Shown one piece after another: positions 17,569-26,565 of a stretch of 64,000 nucleotides of DNA. The notes beneath the pieces were generated by a model, which had not been told where the DNA came from, made no database searches, and saw only the letters and a program-made list of their open reading frames with translations. The stretch is from Rhizobium sp. CB3090 (lineage in GTDB: Bacteria; Pseudomonadota; Alphaproteobacteria; Rhizobiales; Rhizobiaceae), in assembly GCF_029714285.1 (NCBI RefSeq), contig NZ_CP121663.1, positions 1 to 64,000 on the forward strand, given 5' to 3'. Within the stretch, counting starts at the first letter, position 1. Each line of letters starts with the position of its first letter. A program made the translations under genes and the position numbers.

Positions 17569-18462
17569 TCAGGTGACCTGGTTGAGCAGCCACTCCTGGA
17601 ACTTTTTTGTCGTCGACGACTGTTGCTTCATTTCGGGCGTCACGATGTAGTAATTGTTGGTGGTAGCCATCGGCCTATCCCACACAATTTGAAGGCGTCC
17701 CGAAGCGATCTCCTCTTCGATTAGATATTTCGGAAGCAGAGCAAAACCGAGCCCGAGTATCGCGGCCTCGATGATCATGCTGAACTGATCGAACCGGCTT
17801 CCATGATATGGACTGAACCCCTCACAGCCGTTCAACTGGAACCATTCGGCCCATAGTCTTGGCCGCGTCGCCAAATGAAGGAGCGGCCCCTGTTCCAAAT
17901 CCTCTACCTGAGTGATGGGGAACGAGTCCAACAGCGACGCACTGGCAACGGGGACAATGATCTCACTGCAAAGATAAGTGCAGGTTGCGTGCGCCCAAAC
18001 CGGCTGCCCATAGTGGATCGCAAGATCGAAATCCTCCAGCGTTAGATCGAACGGCTCCGAGCGTGAGGCGATATTGAAGACCGTGTTCGGATTATCCTTC
18101 AGGAAATCAGGAAGACGTCGAAGAAGCCAACGGTTTCCAAATGTCGGAAGCGTGGCGATGGACAGGACATTCTTGCCATCCGAAGAAGCCATTGCCCGCA
18201 GCACCATTTCTTCGGTGCGCGCCAAAATCCGTCTCACTTCTGGCAGCATCGCTTTGCCGGCGGAAGACAGAACCACGCGTTTTCTGATCCTCTCGAACAG
18301 ATTGACGCGCAATTGCTCCTCAAGCGTCCGGATCTGGCGGCTGACTGCGCTTTGGGTGAGGTTCAGCTCCAGCGCCGCTTGCGTAAAGCTTCCATGGCGC
18401 GCTGCGCACTCGAATGCCTGGAGAACGGCTAGGTCGGGGATCACGGAACGGCTTAAGTTCAT
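17569..18462 (-). CDS. LysR-family regulator (GcvA-like), probably of the pipecolate operon
   Basis: 297 aa. N-terminal winged helix-turn-helix (AARHGSFTQAALELNLTQSAVSRQIRTLE cut by two helices, about residues 20-48) and a LysR substrate-binding domain (about 90-295). The PDLAVLQAFECAARHGSF start and RWLLRRLPDFL segment are typical of the GcvA/AmpR subgroup. Divergent from the lysine/pipecolate degradation operon starting at 18568, with 105 bases between; LysR regulators usually activate the divergent operon with an intermediate as co-inducer. Which intermediate is not known. Confidence 0.9.
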   Translation of the reverse strand: MNLSRSVIPDLAVLQAFECAARHGSFTQAALELNLTQSAVSRQIRTLEEQLRVNLFERIRKRVVLSSAGKAMLPEVRRILARTEEMVLRAMASSDGKNVLSIATLPTFGNRWLLRRLPDFLKDNPNTVFNIASRSEPFDLTLEDFDLAIHYGQPVWAHATCTYLCSEIIVPVASASLLDSFPITQVEDLEQGPLLHLATRPRLWAEWFQLNGCEGFSPYHGSRFDQFSMIIEAAILGLGFALLPKYLIEEEIASGRLQIVWDRPMATTNNYYIVTPEMKQQSSTTKKFQEWLLNQVT

Positions 18463-18521
18463 TCCTTACTCGCATCAACTAGGTCGAATTCATCGCAAGA
18501 TTGGGTTCTGTTTTCGGCATA

Positions 18522-18540
18522 TCATGAAAATCAAGAATGA
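18522..18540. promoter_or_regulatory. Candidate LysR-type binding dyad
   Basis: TCAT-N11-ATGA (19 bases) in the short divergent promoter region between the LysR gene and hglS, with the T-N11-A spacing of LysR boxes. It is 28 bases before the hglS start codon. Assignment rests on spacing and position only. Confidence 0.35.
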
Positions 18541-18567
18541 ATAATCCTTTTGCTGAGGTGCGACACG

Positions 18568-19965
18568 ATGACAAACGCGAGCTTCGTCAAGGCCCATACG
18601 ATCCGCTCGGATTTTTCTGCTGCCATGTCCGCCATGTATCGCAAGGAAGTGCCGGCCTATGGTACCCTGATGTCGCTCGTGGCCCGGGTGAACGATGAGA
18701 CCCTTGCCGCCGATCCGCTGTTGAAGGCGCGCCTGGAAGCAACGGATTCTCTCAGTCGCATTTCCGAGGAGCGTCACGGCGCCATCCGTCTCGGCACGGC
18801 ACAGGAGCTCGCGATGATGCGCCGCGTCTTCGCGGTCATGGGCATGTATCCGGTCGGCTATTACGATTTGTCGACAGCGGGCGTCCCCGTCCACTCCACC
18901 GCTTTCCGCCCGGTCGGCGAGGAAAGTTTGAAGCGCAATCCGTTCCGTGTCTTCACGTCACTGCTCCGCCTCGATCTGATCGCTGACGAGACGCTGCGCA
19001 AGGAAGCCGCCGAAGTCCTCGCAGCCCGCAAGATCTTTACGGACGAGGCGGTACGGCTCGTCGAGAAGGCGGAACGGGATGGCGGCCTCGGTGCTACCGA
19101 TGCGACGCGGTTTGTCCAGGAAGTGCTGGAAACCTTCCGTTGGCATGATCGAGCCATCGTCAGCGCCGGCATGTACAAGCGCCTGCATGATGCCCATCGG
19201 CTAGTCGCCGACGTCGTCTCCTTCAAGGGACCGCATATCAACCATTTGACGCCTCGTACGCTCGATATCGACAAGGTTCAGGCGTTGATGCCGGAAGAAG
19301 GAATAGCGCCGAAAGCGATCGTTGAGGGCCCGCCGACCCGCAAGTGCCCGATCCTGCTGCGCCAAACCTCCTTCAAGGCGCTGGAAGAAGCCGTTTCATT
19401 CGCCAGCGAGCAGGGCACCTGGCAGGCTGGCTCGCACACTGCCCGTTTCGGCGAGATCGAACAGCGCGGCGTCGCGCTGACGCCGAAAGGCCGCGCCCTC
19501 TACGACAAGCTCCTGAACGACACCCGCGCCCGCGTCCGCCCGGCCGCCGACGGTTCTAACGCCAGTGAATATGAAGCAGCACTTGCCGATGTCTTCCAGG
19601 CGTTTCCGGACGATTGGAATGGCGTCCGCAAGGCCGGTCTCGGTTATTTCAGCTATTCGCTGACGGATAAGGGCAAGGCTGTCTTGAATCGAAATACCGA
19701 CCTTGAAACGGCAATCGAAGACGGCCTCGTTCAGTTCGATCCGATCGTTTACGAGGACTTCCTGCCGGTCAGCGCCGCCGGCATCTTCCAGTCGAACCTC
19801 GGCGACGACGCGGCGCAGGAATTCGTCGCAAGCCCCAATCAGGTGATGTTCGAACACGACCTGGGTGCCCCGGTTCTCGATGAATTCGCGCATTACGCAG
19901 CCATCGAGCGGGCCTCTCTGGCAATGTGCATGACTGTCGTCAACACGGCTGCCGCTGCGGAATGA
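18568..19965 (+). CDS. hglS: 2-oxoadipate dioxygenase/decarboxylase (HglS, DUF1338/YdcJ family)
   Basis: 465 aa. Fe(II)-dependent vicinal-oxygen-chelate enzyme that converts 2-oxoadipate with O2 to D-2-hydroxyglutarate and CO2 in lysine catabolism. The metal-ligand positions remembered for the Pseudomonas putida enzyme are conserved here: His70 (EERHGAIR), His226 (HINHLTPR) and a Glu near 296 (FGEIEQRG). Start at ATG 18568 preceded by GAGGTG. First gene of a five-gene operon whose other products supply 2-oxoadipate and consume D-2-hydroxyglutarate, which strongly supports the function. Confidence 0.92.
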   Translation: MTNASFVKAHTIRSDFSAAMSAMYRKEVPAYGTLMSLVARVNDETLAADPLLKARLEATDSLSRISEERHGAIRLGTAQELAMMRRVFAVMGMYPVGYYDLSTAGVPVHSTAFRPVGEESLKRNPFRVFTSLLRLDLIADETLRKEAAEVLAARKIFTDEAVRLVEKAERDGGLGATDATRFVQEVLETFRWHDRAIVSAGMYKRLHDAHRLVADVVSFKGPHINHLTPRTLDIDKVQALMPEEGIAPKAIVEGPPTRKCPILLRQTSFKALEEAVSFASEQGTWQAGSHTARFGEIEQRGVALTPKGRALYDKLLNDTRARVRPAADGSNASEYEAALADVFQAFPDDWNGVRKAGLGYFSYSLTDKGKAVLNRNTDLETAIEDGLVQFDPIVYEDFLPVSAAGIFQSNLGDDAAQEFVASPNQVMFEHDLGAPVLDEFAHYAAIERASLAMCMTVVNTAAAAE

Positions 19966-19975
19966 CAGGCGACCG

Positions 19976-21394
19976 ATGATCGAGGCACGCCATATCGAAG
20001 CACTCAAGAGCCTGCTCGGCGAGAAAGGCCTTCTCACCGACGCAGCCGACCTCGCGGCTTACGAGACCGGTGCGCGCTACGATCGCGGGAAGGCGGCATT
20101 TGTGGCACGCCCAGCCTCGACGAAAGAGGTTTCTGCGGTTGTGGCCTATTGTGTCAAGAACAACCTCGCGCTCGTGCCGCAGTCGGGCAATACCGGACTC
20201 GTCTCGGGCTCGACGCCGGACGATAGCGGCAATCAGGGTGTCCTCAGCCTCGATCGCCTGACCGGCATTTACGAGCTCGATCGAGTGAACCGTACGGTGA
20301 AAGTCGGCGCTGGTCTCCATCTTTCCGATCTCAATGGGAAGCTAAGGGATAGTGGCCTCTTTTTTCCGATTGATCTTGGGGCAGACCCGCTCGTCGGCGG
20401 CATGATTGCGACAAATACCGGCGGCTCGCGATTCCTGCGCTATGGCGACGTGCGTCGCAACACGCTCGGCGTGACGGTCGTGCTTGCAGATGAAGCCGGC
20501 ACTGTTCTCGATCTTTCGTCCAGCCTGCGCAAAAACAATACCGGCGTCGATTGGAAGCACCTTTTCATCGGCACGTCCGGCGCCTTCGGCGTAATTACCG
20601 AATGCGTGCTGAACCTCGAACCGGTACCGCGCCAGACAGCGACGGCTTTGCTCGTGCCGACGTTGGGCGAGCAGGTTCCAGCCCTTCTCGTTGCGATGGA
20701 GGAAGCGCTCGGCAGCTACCTTTCCGCCTTCGAAGGCATGTCCGGCAATGCGATCCGTGCAGCGCTCGATCATGTGCCGTCGCTGCGCAATCCGTTTCAG
20801 GGCGGCATCGTGCCGGAATTCGTGATCCTTGCGGAGATTTCGCGGTCCAATCCGACGCGCGACGGCGAGCAACCGCTCGACAGTGTGCTGGAAGAGGTGC
20901 TGGCTTCCCTATGGGAGCGTGAGGATTCCCTGCTTGCCGATGCTCTCGTCGGGCCGCCACATGAGATCTGGGCTCTGCGTCACGCGCTATCGGAAGGCGT
21001 GAAGCACATGGGACGGCTGATCGCCTTCGATCTATCCTTCCGCCGCGGCGACATCATGCGTTTCCTCACTCACATGCGGGCCGAAATGCCTAAGTCCTTT
21101 CCAGGGATAACGATCTGCGACTTCGGCCATATCGGCGACGGCGGCGTGCACTTCAATCTCGTCGTAGAAAAGACTGACCCTCGGCTTGCCGACACCGGTT
21201 TCGAGATGGCGTTGCGGGAATGGGTTTTTACCGTTGCCGTCGAAGAGTTCGGCGGCAGCTTCAGCGCCGAACATGCGATCGGCCGCAAGAACCAGGCTTA
21301 CTATGACAAATATACCCCTGCCGAGATTCGCCTGTTGGCATCCGGGCTGAAAGCAATCACCTCACCTGGCGCGCTCGGCGCGATGACCTTCTGA
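19976..21394 (+). CDS. FAD-linked D-2-hydroxyglutarate dehydrogenase
   Basis: 472 aa, FAD-binding type 4 (PCMH) oxidase family with C-terminal FAD-oxidase domain. FAD-site features are PQSGNTGLVSGSTPD near residues 67-81, GGMIATNTGGSRFLRYG and the HIGDGGVHFN metal/substrate motif near 383. It follows hglS by ten bases, so the expected reaction is oxidation of D-2-hydroxyglutarate to 2-oxoglutarate with electrons passed to the quinone pool or an electron-transfer protein. D-lactate or glycolate as alternative substrates cannot be excluded from sequence, but the context favours 2-hydroxyglutarate. Confidence 0.9.
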   Translation: MIEARHIEALKSLLGEKGLLTDAADLAAYETGARYDRGKAAFVARPASTKEVSAVVAYCVKNNLALVPQSGNTGLVSGSTPDDSGNQGVLSLDRLTGIYELDRVNRTVKVGAGLHLSDLNGKLRDSGLFFPIDLGADPLVGGMIATNTGGSRFLRYGDVRRNTLGVTVVLADEAGTVLDLSSSLRKNNTGVDWKHLFIGTSGAFGVITECVLNLEPVPRQTATALLVPTLGEQVPALLVAMEEALGSYLSAFEGMSGNAIRAALDHVPSLRNPFQGGIVPEFVILAEISRSNPTRDGEQPLDSVLEEVLASLWEREDSLLADALVGPPHEIWALRHALSEGVKHMGRLIAFDLSFRRGDIMRFLTHMRAEMPKSFPGITICDFGHIGDGGVHFNLVVEKTDPRLADTGFEMALREWVFTVAVEEFGGSFSAEHAIGRKNQAYYDKYTPAEIRLLASGLKAITSPGALGAMTF

Positions 21395-21443
21395 AATCTG
21401 CGATATCCGCGGCATTCCAAGACAGCAAGAATGGAGACAGATC

Positions 21444-22964
21444 ATGACCATCGACGTGAAAACGGAAACCGCCCGCCTTCTCGACAAGCTGGGTGTTGAT
21501 CGCGCCGCCTGGATCGGCGGCGACATGGCGTCCTACACCCCTGTGACGGGCGAAGAGATTGCCAAGGTGAAAACCGTATCCGCCGATGAAGCCGGCAAGG
21601 CGATCGAAGCCGCACATGAGGCCTTCAAGGTGTGGCGTCTGGTGCCTGCGCCGAAGCGCGGCGAACTGGTTCGGCTTCTCGGCGAAGAATTGCGTGCCGC
21701 CAAGGCCGATCTCGGACGCCTCGTCTCGATCGAAGCCGGCAAGATCATTTCGGAAGGTCTCGGTGAGGTCCAGGAAATGATCGACATCTGCGATTTCGCA
21801 GTCGGTCTGTCTCGCCAGCTCTACGGCCTGACGATCGCGACCGAGCGCCCTGGCCATCGCATGATGGAAACCTGGCATCCCCTGGGTGTGGTCGGCATCA
21901 TCTCGGCCTTCAATTTTCCGGTCGCCGTGTGGTCGTGGAATGCGGCACTTGCGCTCGTCTGCGGCAACCCCGTCGTGTGGAAGCCCTCGGAAAAGACACC
22001 GCTGACGGCCCTTGCCTGTCAGGCGGTCCTCGAGCGCGCCCTTGCCCGTTTCGGCGAGGCGCCGAAGAGCCTGAGCCAGGTGCTGATCGGCGATCGTGCC
22101 ATTGGCGAGGTTCTGGTCGATCACGAGAAGGTCGCGCTTGTTTCGGCCACCGGTTCCACGCGTATGGGCAAGGAAGTCGGCCCGCGCCTCGCCAAGCGTT
22201 TCGCCCGCTCGATCCTCGAGCTTGGCGGCAACAATGCCGGCATTGTCTGCCCCTCTGCCGATCTCGACATGGCGCTGCGCGCCATCGCCTTCGGCGCCAT
22301 GGGGACGGCCGGGCAGCGCTGCACGACGCTGCGCCGCCTCTTCGTGCATGAGAACATCTACGATCAGCTCGTTCCGCGGCTGAAGAAGGCCTATGCCAGC
22401 GTTTCCGTGGGCAATCCGCTGGAAACCAGCGCCCTCATCGGTCCACTGATCGACAAGGCAGCCTTCGATAACATGCAGAAGGCGCTATCGGCAGCCAGGG
22501 CTGAAGGCGGCTCCGTCACCGGCGGCGAGCGTGTTGCGGCTGCGAGCCAGGATACGGCTTACTATGTCCAGCCGGCGATCGTCGAGATGCCGAAGCAGGC
22601 GGGGCCGGTGCTTGAAGAGACCTTCGCGCCGATCCTCTACGTGATGGAATATTCCGACTTCGACCAGGTGCTCGAAGAGCACAATGCCGTTGCGGCCGGC
22701 TTGTCATCTTCCATCTTCACGCTGAACATGCAGGAGGCCGAGCGTTTCCTGTCGGCCGATGGGTCGGACTGCGGCATCGCCAATGTCAATATCGGCACCT
22801 CTGGCGCTGAAATCGGCGGCGCATTCGGCGGCGAGAAGGAGACCGGCGGCGGGCGTGAGTCCGGCTCGGACGCATGGCGCGCCTATATGCGCCGTGCCAC
22901 CAATACGGTGAATTATTCGAAGGCTCTGCCGCTTGCCCAGGGCGTCTCCTTCGACATCGAATAA
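21444..22964 (+). CDS. amaB: Piperideine-6-carboxylate / 2-aminoadipate semialdehyde dehydrogenase
   Basis: 506-aa aldehyde dehydrogenase of the ALDH7A1/AmaB type. Catalytic Glu259 in LELGGNN and nucleophile Cys293 in GQRCTT; NAD-binding FNFPVAVWSWN (the Trp-Ser-Trp-Asn variant typical of ALDH7) and KPSEKTPL. Oxidises the open form of piperideine-6-carboxylate (2-aminoadipate semialdehyde) to L-2-aminoadipate. GGAGACAG precedes ATG 21444. Followed 17 bases later by the aminotransferase that would act on the product. Confidence 0.92.
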   Translation: MTIDVKTETARLLDKLGVDRAAWIGGDMASYTPVTGEEIAKVKTVSADEAGKAIEAAHEAFKVWRLVPAPKRGELVRLLGEELRAAKADLGRLVSIEAGKIISEGLGEVQEMIDICDFAVGLSRQLYGLTIATERPGHRMMETWHPLGVVGIISAFNFPVAVWSWNAALALVCGNPVVWKPSEKTPLTALACQAVLERALARFGEAPKSLSQVLIGDRAIGEVLVDHEKVALVSATGSTRMGKEVGPRLAKRFARSILELGGNNAGIVCPSADLDMALRAIAFGAMGTAGQRCTTLRRLFVHENIYDQLVPRLKKAYASVSVGNPLETSALIGPLIDKAAFDNMQKALSAARAEGGSVTGGERVAAASQDTAYYVQPAIVEMPKQAGPVLEETFAPILYVMEYSDFDQVLEEHNAVAAGLSSSIFTLNMQEAERFLSADGSDCGIANVNIGTSGAEIGGAFGGEKETGGGRESGSDAWRAYMRRATNTVNYSKALPLAQGVSFDIE

Positions 22965-22981
22965 CGAGTGGGGTTGAGCCG

Positions 22982-24214
22982 ATGACCATGAATACACAAA
23001 TCGACGCGACGAGCTTCAGGCCGGCTTCGCGGATCGCGTCGATCGGCGTCTCGAAGATCCTGCAGATCGGCGCGCGTGCCAACGCGATGAAGCGCGACGG
23101 TCTGCCGGTCATCATCCTTGGTGCCGGCGAACCCGATTTCGACACGCCTGACAACGTGAAAGAAGCCGCCAAGGCGGCGATCGACCGCGGTGAGACCAAA
23201 TACACCGCGCTCGACGGCACGCCGGAACTGAAGAAGGCGATCGCCGCGAAATTTCAGCGGGAAAACGGTATCGACTACGCGCTCGACGAAATCACCGTCG
23301 CGACCGGGGCGAAGCAGATCCTGTTCAATGCCTTCATGGCAAGCATCGATCCGGGCGACGAGGTCATCATCCCCACGCCCTATTGGACCTCCTATTCTGA
23401 CATCGTGGAGATCTGCGGCGGCGTGCCGGTGCTTATCCCTTGCGACGCTGAAGTCGGGTTCCGTCTCAAGGCCGATCAACTCGAAAAGGCGATCACGCCC
23501 CGGACGCGGTGGGTGTTGTTCAACTCGCCATCCAATCCATCGGGTGCCGCCTATAGCGAAGCCGACTACCGGCCGCTCATCGAAGTGCTGCTTCGCTATC
23601 CGCATGTCTGGCTGATGGTCGACGATATGTACGAGCACATCGTCTATGACGGCTTCAAGTTCGTAACGCCGGTCGCGATCGAACGGCGGCTGAAGGAGCG
23701 TACGCTGACGATCAACGGCGTTTCGAAAGCCTACGCGATGACCGGCTGGCGCATCGGCTATTCCGGCGGCCCGAAAGCGTTGATCAAGGCGATGGCGGTG
23801 ATCCAGAGCCAGGCGACGTCTTGCCCTTGTTCCGTCAGCCAGGCGGCCTCCGTCGAGGCGCTGAACGGCCCGCAGGACTTTCTCAAGGAACGTCAGGCGA
23901 GCTTCAAGCACCGTCGCGACCTTGTCGTCTCCGCCCTCCACGCAATCCCTGGCATCACCTGCCGCGTCCCTGAGGGCGCCTTCTACACCTTCGCCGGCTG
24001 CGGCGGCGTGATCGGCAAGACGACGCCTAAGGGCAAACGCATCGAGGCCGACAGCGACTTCACCGATTATCTGCTGGAAGAAGCCCATGTTGCCGTGGTC
24101 CCCGGCTCCGCCTTCGGACTGTCGCCCTATTTTCGGATCTCCTACGCCACCTCGGAGACGGAGTTGGCCGAAGCGCTGCGCCGGATCTCAGAGGCTTGCT
24201 CTAAACTGCAATGA
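22982..24214 (+). CDS. PLP aminotransferase, probably 2-aminoadipate transaminase
   Basis: 410 aa, fold-type I class I/II aminotransferase of the aspartate-aminotransferase subgroup. PLP lysine K249 in NGVSKAYAMTGWRIGY, with the ILGAGEPDFDTP N-terminal substrate motif and the FNSPSNPSG segment. Start placed at ATG 22982 because upstream codons overlap amaB and lack family similarity. By position it should transfer the amino group of L-2-aminoadipate to 2-oxoglutarate, producing 2-oxoadipate for HglS. Specificity is inferred from the operon. Confidence 0.88.
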   Translation: MTMNTQIDATSFRPASRIASIGVSKILQIGARANAMKRDGLPVIILGAGEPDFDTPDNVKEAAKAAIDRGETKYTALDGTPELKKAIAAKFQRENGIDYALDEITVATGAKQILFNAFMASIDPGDEVIIPTPYWTSYSDIVEICGGVPVLIPCDAEVGFRLKADQLEKAITPRTRWVLFNSPSNPSGAAYSEADYRPLIEVLLRYPHVWLMVDDMYEHIVYDGFKFVTPVAIERRLKERTLTINGVSKAYAMTGWRIGYSGGPKALIKAMAVIQSQATSCPCSVSQAASVEALNGPQDFLKERQASFKHRRDLVVSALHAIPGITCRVPEGAFYTFAGCGGVIGKTTPKGKRIEADSDFTDYLLEEAHVAVVPGSAFGLSPYFRISYATSETELAEALRRISEACSKLQ

Positions 24215-24271
24215 ATGAGGCGGGTCGTCCGTTAGAATCCGGAAACGGGCCCGGAATGTTGAGAAGGCAAG

Positions 24272-25546
24272 ATGACCGCAGAATCCATTCTTTGGCGCGC
24301 AAGCGCACGTGAACACAGTGACGCCTTACCGTTGGATCGCGATCTGACGGTAGATCTCGTCATCGTGGGTGGCGGGTTCACAGGATTGGCGGCAGCACTC
24401 GAGGCCGCTTCGCAGGGAGCTTCAGTTTGCGTTCTCGAGGCCGAGACCGTCGGCCACGGTGGTTCCGGCCGCAACGTCGGATTGGTCAATGCCGGATTGT
24501 GGTTGCCGCCCGACACCGTCATCGCGCAGATGGGGGAAGCGCCTGGGCGTCGGCTGATCGACGTTCTAGCGGACGCGCCGCGCAGGGTCTTCAGCCTGAT
24601 CGAACGCGAACAGATCGACTGTGAAGCAACGCGGAATGGAACCTTGCACCTGGCTCATTCCAAATCTGGGCTGAGAGATATCGAGGAACGCCATCGCCAG
24701 GGCAATCGCTACGGCGCTCCGCTGAAGTTGCTCGATGCTGCTGAAACAAGTCGGCGCACGGGAACAAGCGCCTATTACGGTTCTTTGCTCGATCCTCGCG
24801 CTGGCACCATTCAACCTCTGTCCTATTGCCGAGGACTTGCGCGTGCCGCGCAAAAGAAAGGGGCGACAATCCACAGCAAGTCGCCCGTCTCTTCGATAAA
24901 CCGGCAGAACGATCTCTGGGTGGTGGAGGCCAACGGTTACACAGTGCGGGGAAAAGCGTTGCTCTTGGCGACGAATGCCTATCAGCTCGGCATCAAGGTG
25001 CCTTTCAGCCCGCAATATACGCCCGTGAGCTACTGCCAGTTCGCCACGGAACCCATGCCTGAAATAGCGCGAAGCCAGATATTGGCGGGCGGCGAAGGCT
25101 GCTGGGACACGGCGCCTGTGATGTCCTCGTTCCGCGTCGACCGTTCCGGGAGGATGATCGTCGGCGGGGTCGGCAATACCGAGGGGCCGGGGGCTGGTAT
25201 CCATCGTGCTTGGGCGAGGCGCAAGCTTCGAAAGCTCTTCCCGGCGATCGCTAACCTCAAGTTCGAATATGTTTGGCGGGGCAGGATCGCGATGACGGAC
25301 GACCACGTGCCGAAAGTCATTGCGTTCGGGCCGAACGCCTACGCGTGTTTCGGCTATTCCGGTCGGGGCATCGGACCAGGCACCGTATTCGGTACGCAGG
25401 CTGCGATTGCGCTTCTCGACGGCAATCCCGATCCGCTTCCGATCGATCCGATCGAGCATTACGCGGAGCGTTTCAGTGGCATCAAGGCCACCTATTACGA
25501 ACTCGGTGCGACACTGATGCACCTGGTCTCTCCGGCTGTTCAATAA
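24272..25546 (+). CDS. amaA: L-pipecolate oxidase (DAO-family FAD enzyme)
   Basis: 424 aa. N-terminal FAD-binding motif LVIVGGGFTGLAAALEA (about residues 28-44), GHGGSGRNVGLVN, and C-terminal GYSGRGIGPGTVFG that closes the FAD site. Matches the AmaA/PuuB-like group of DAO oxidoreductases. In this operon the fitting reaction is oxidation of L-pipecolate to piperideine-6-carboxylate, which amaB then oxidises. It completes a pipecolate-to-2-oxoglutarate route. A gamma-glutamylputrescine oxidase-like role is the main alternative but no puu genes are nearby. Confidence 0.85.
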   Translation: MTAESILWRASAREHSDALPLDRDLTVDLVIVGGGFTGLAAALEAASQGASVCVLEAETVGHGGSGRNVGLVNAGLWLPPDTVIAQMGEAPGRRLIDVLADAPRRVFSLIEREQIDCEATRNGTLHLAHSKSGLRDIEERHRQGNRYGAPLKLLDAAETSRRTGTSAYYGSLLDPRAGTIQPLSYCRGLARAAQKKGATIHSKSPVSSINRQNDLWVVEANGYTVRGKALLLATNAYQLGIKVPFSPQYTPVSYCQFATEPMPEIARSQILAGGEGCWDTAPVMSSFRVDRSGRMIVGGVGNTEGPGAGIHRAWARRKLRKLFPAIANLKFEYVWRGRIAMTDDHVPKVIAFGPNAYACFGYSGRGIGPGTVFGTQAAIALLDGNPDPLPIDPIEHYAERFSGIKATYYELGATLMHLVSPAVQ

Positions 25547-25580
25547 AGGGATCGTACGGCCGGGCGCATCAATCGAAACA

Positions 25581-25853
25581 TTATTCAGCGTCTGCGGATC
25601 CCTGATTACGATCGACATGCAGGACGATCTTCTCGGGACGCTCGCCGTCCTTTCGCAAGAGGATGATTACGGTGCATTTCTCGTCACCCTGGCGAAATGA
25701 CAGGAGCCGTCCTCTGGTCGTCGACAGGACGTGTTCCACCACGTCGGTGCAATCGGCCAAGCGATCCATTGCAGGAGCTGGCCGCAGCGCCTGCGCATTC
25801 GCCGGCGTAGCCAGAACCGAAACAATCGTCAAAGCGTTCCAAAACGAATTCAT
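25581..25853 (-). CDS. Small secreted protein, unknown function
   Basis: 90 aa. Starts MNSFWNALTIVSVLATPANAQ, a short Sec signal peptide with an AxA-type cleavage site after about residue 20. The mature part has two cysteines (ADCTDV, EKCTVI) that could pair. The open frame extends upstream, but the ATG at 25853 gives the signal peptide. Not recognised. Convergent with amaA. Confidence 0.55.
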   Translation of the reverse strand: MNSFWNALTIVSVLATPANAQALRPAPAMDRLADCTDVVEHVLSTTRGRLLSFRQGDEKCTVIILLRKDGERPEKIVLHVDRNQGSADAE

Positions 25854-25945
25854 ATCATCTCGGCACCTTATCGGAGACACGCTGCGAAACGGGCTTGACG
25901 GGTCCGCTCGTAACCTCGACAGCATAATTCCTGCTTCTGCTTTGC

Positions 25946-26197
25946 TCAACACCTTGGCAAGGCGTCAACACGGGTCCGACTGAGTGTCAGCGTCCACTGG
26001 TTCGGACCTCCCTCATCGTGAACATAAACAGATCGTCCATCGTTTTCGGCGACTTTGAGCAGCATCACCACCCAGTCCGAAGGCGCTTCTCCTGGAAGCT
26101 TCTGCCGTTCCAGCCACCGAATGAGATATCCTAAGTCGCCATAACCTATTTTAGGTTCAACGCGTGGCCGATAGAGCGCCCAGAGATAAACGATCAC
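25946..26197 (-). CDS. Short hypothetical protein
   Basis: 83-codon frame using a GTG start at 26197 with AAAGAGGA a few bases upstream. Sequence begins MIVYLWALYRPRVEPKIGYG and ends with a hydrophilic WTLTLSRTRVDALPRC. The frame is open further upstream but there overlaps the bactofilin-like gene. No family recognised; the call rests on the ribosome binding site and a non-random amino-acid composition. Confidence 0.35.
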   Translation of the reverse strand: MIVYLWALYRPRVEPKIGYGDLGYLIRWLERQKLPGEAPSDWVVMLLKVAENDGRSVYVHDEGGPNQWTLTLSRTRVDALPRC

Positions 26198-26283
26198 ATA
26201 GATCCTCTTTATAGTGTGCCGCTGCTGACGACTGGTTGAAATCCGCGCCGCTCCCGTCAAAGAATCGACGGAAAACACGCGAA

Positions 26284-26565
26284 TTAGACTTCCTTTCGAG
26301 TTGGCCTGGCGGGATCCAGATCCTGGATATCCTCTGCAGATCCACTCAACAATACATCTCCACCTTTGTTGATCAGGCTGCCGTGAATCGTTCCGCAAAC
26401 GATCGCGGCCGCGCCCTTCTCGATAACGAGATCGCGGCCAATGCTTCCATAGAGTTCGAACCGTCGGCCGGCAGGAACCGTTAACGTGCCCGCGATAGAC
26501 CCAAAGAACCGTACGTCGCGATCCAATACGATCGATCCATCGATATTCACATTGAGATCGTCCAA
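26284..26565 (-). CDS. Short bactofilin-like (polymer-forming) protein
   Basis: 93 aa containing repeated short beta-turn units with the spacing of right-handed beta-helix proteins: IDGSIVLDRDVRFFGSIAG, LTVPAGRRFELYGSIGRDL, VIEKGAAAIVCGTIHGSL, INKGGDVLLSGSAEDI. These six-residue-period Gly/Val steps resemble the bactofilin (DUF583) domain, but the protein lacks the longer core of about 100-110 residues and has no membrane anchor. It could be a minimal bactofilin or a fragment of one. Confidence 0.55.
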   Translation of the reverse strand: MDDLNVNIDGSIVLDRDVRFFGSIAGTLTVPAGRRFELYGSIGRDLVIEKGAAAIVCGTIHGSLINKGGDVLLSGSAEDIQDLDPARPTRKEV

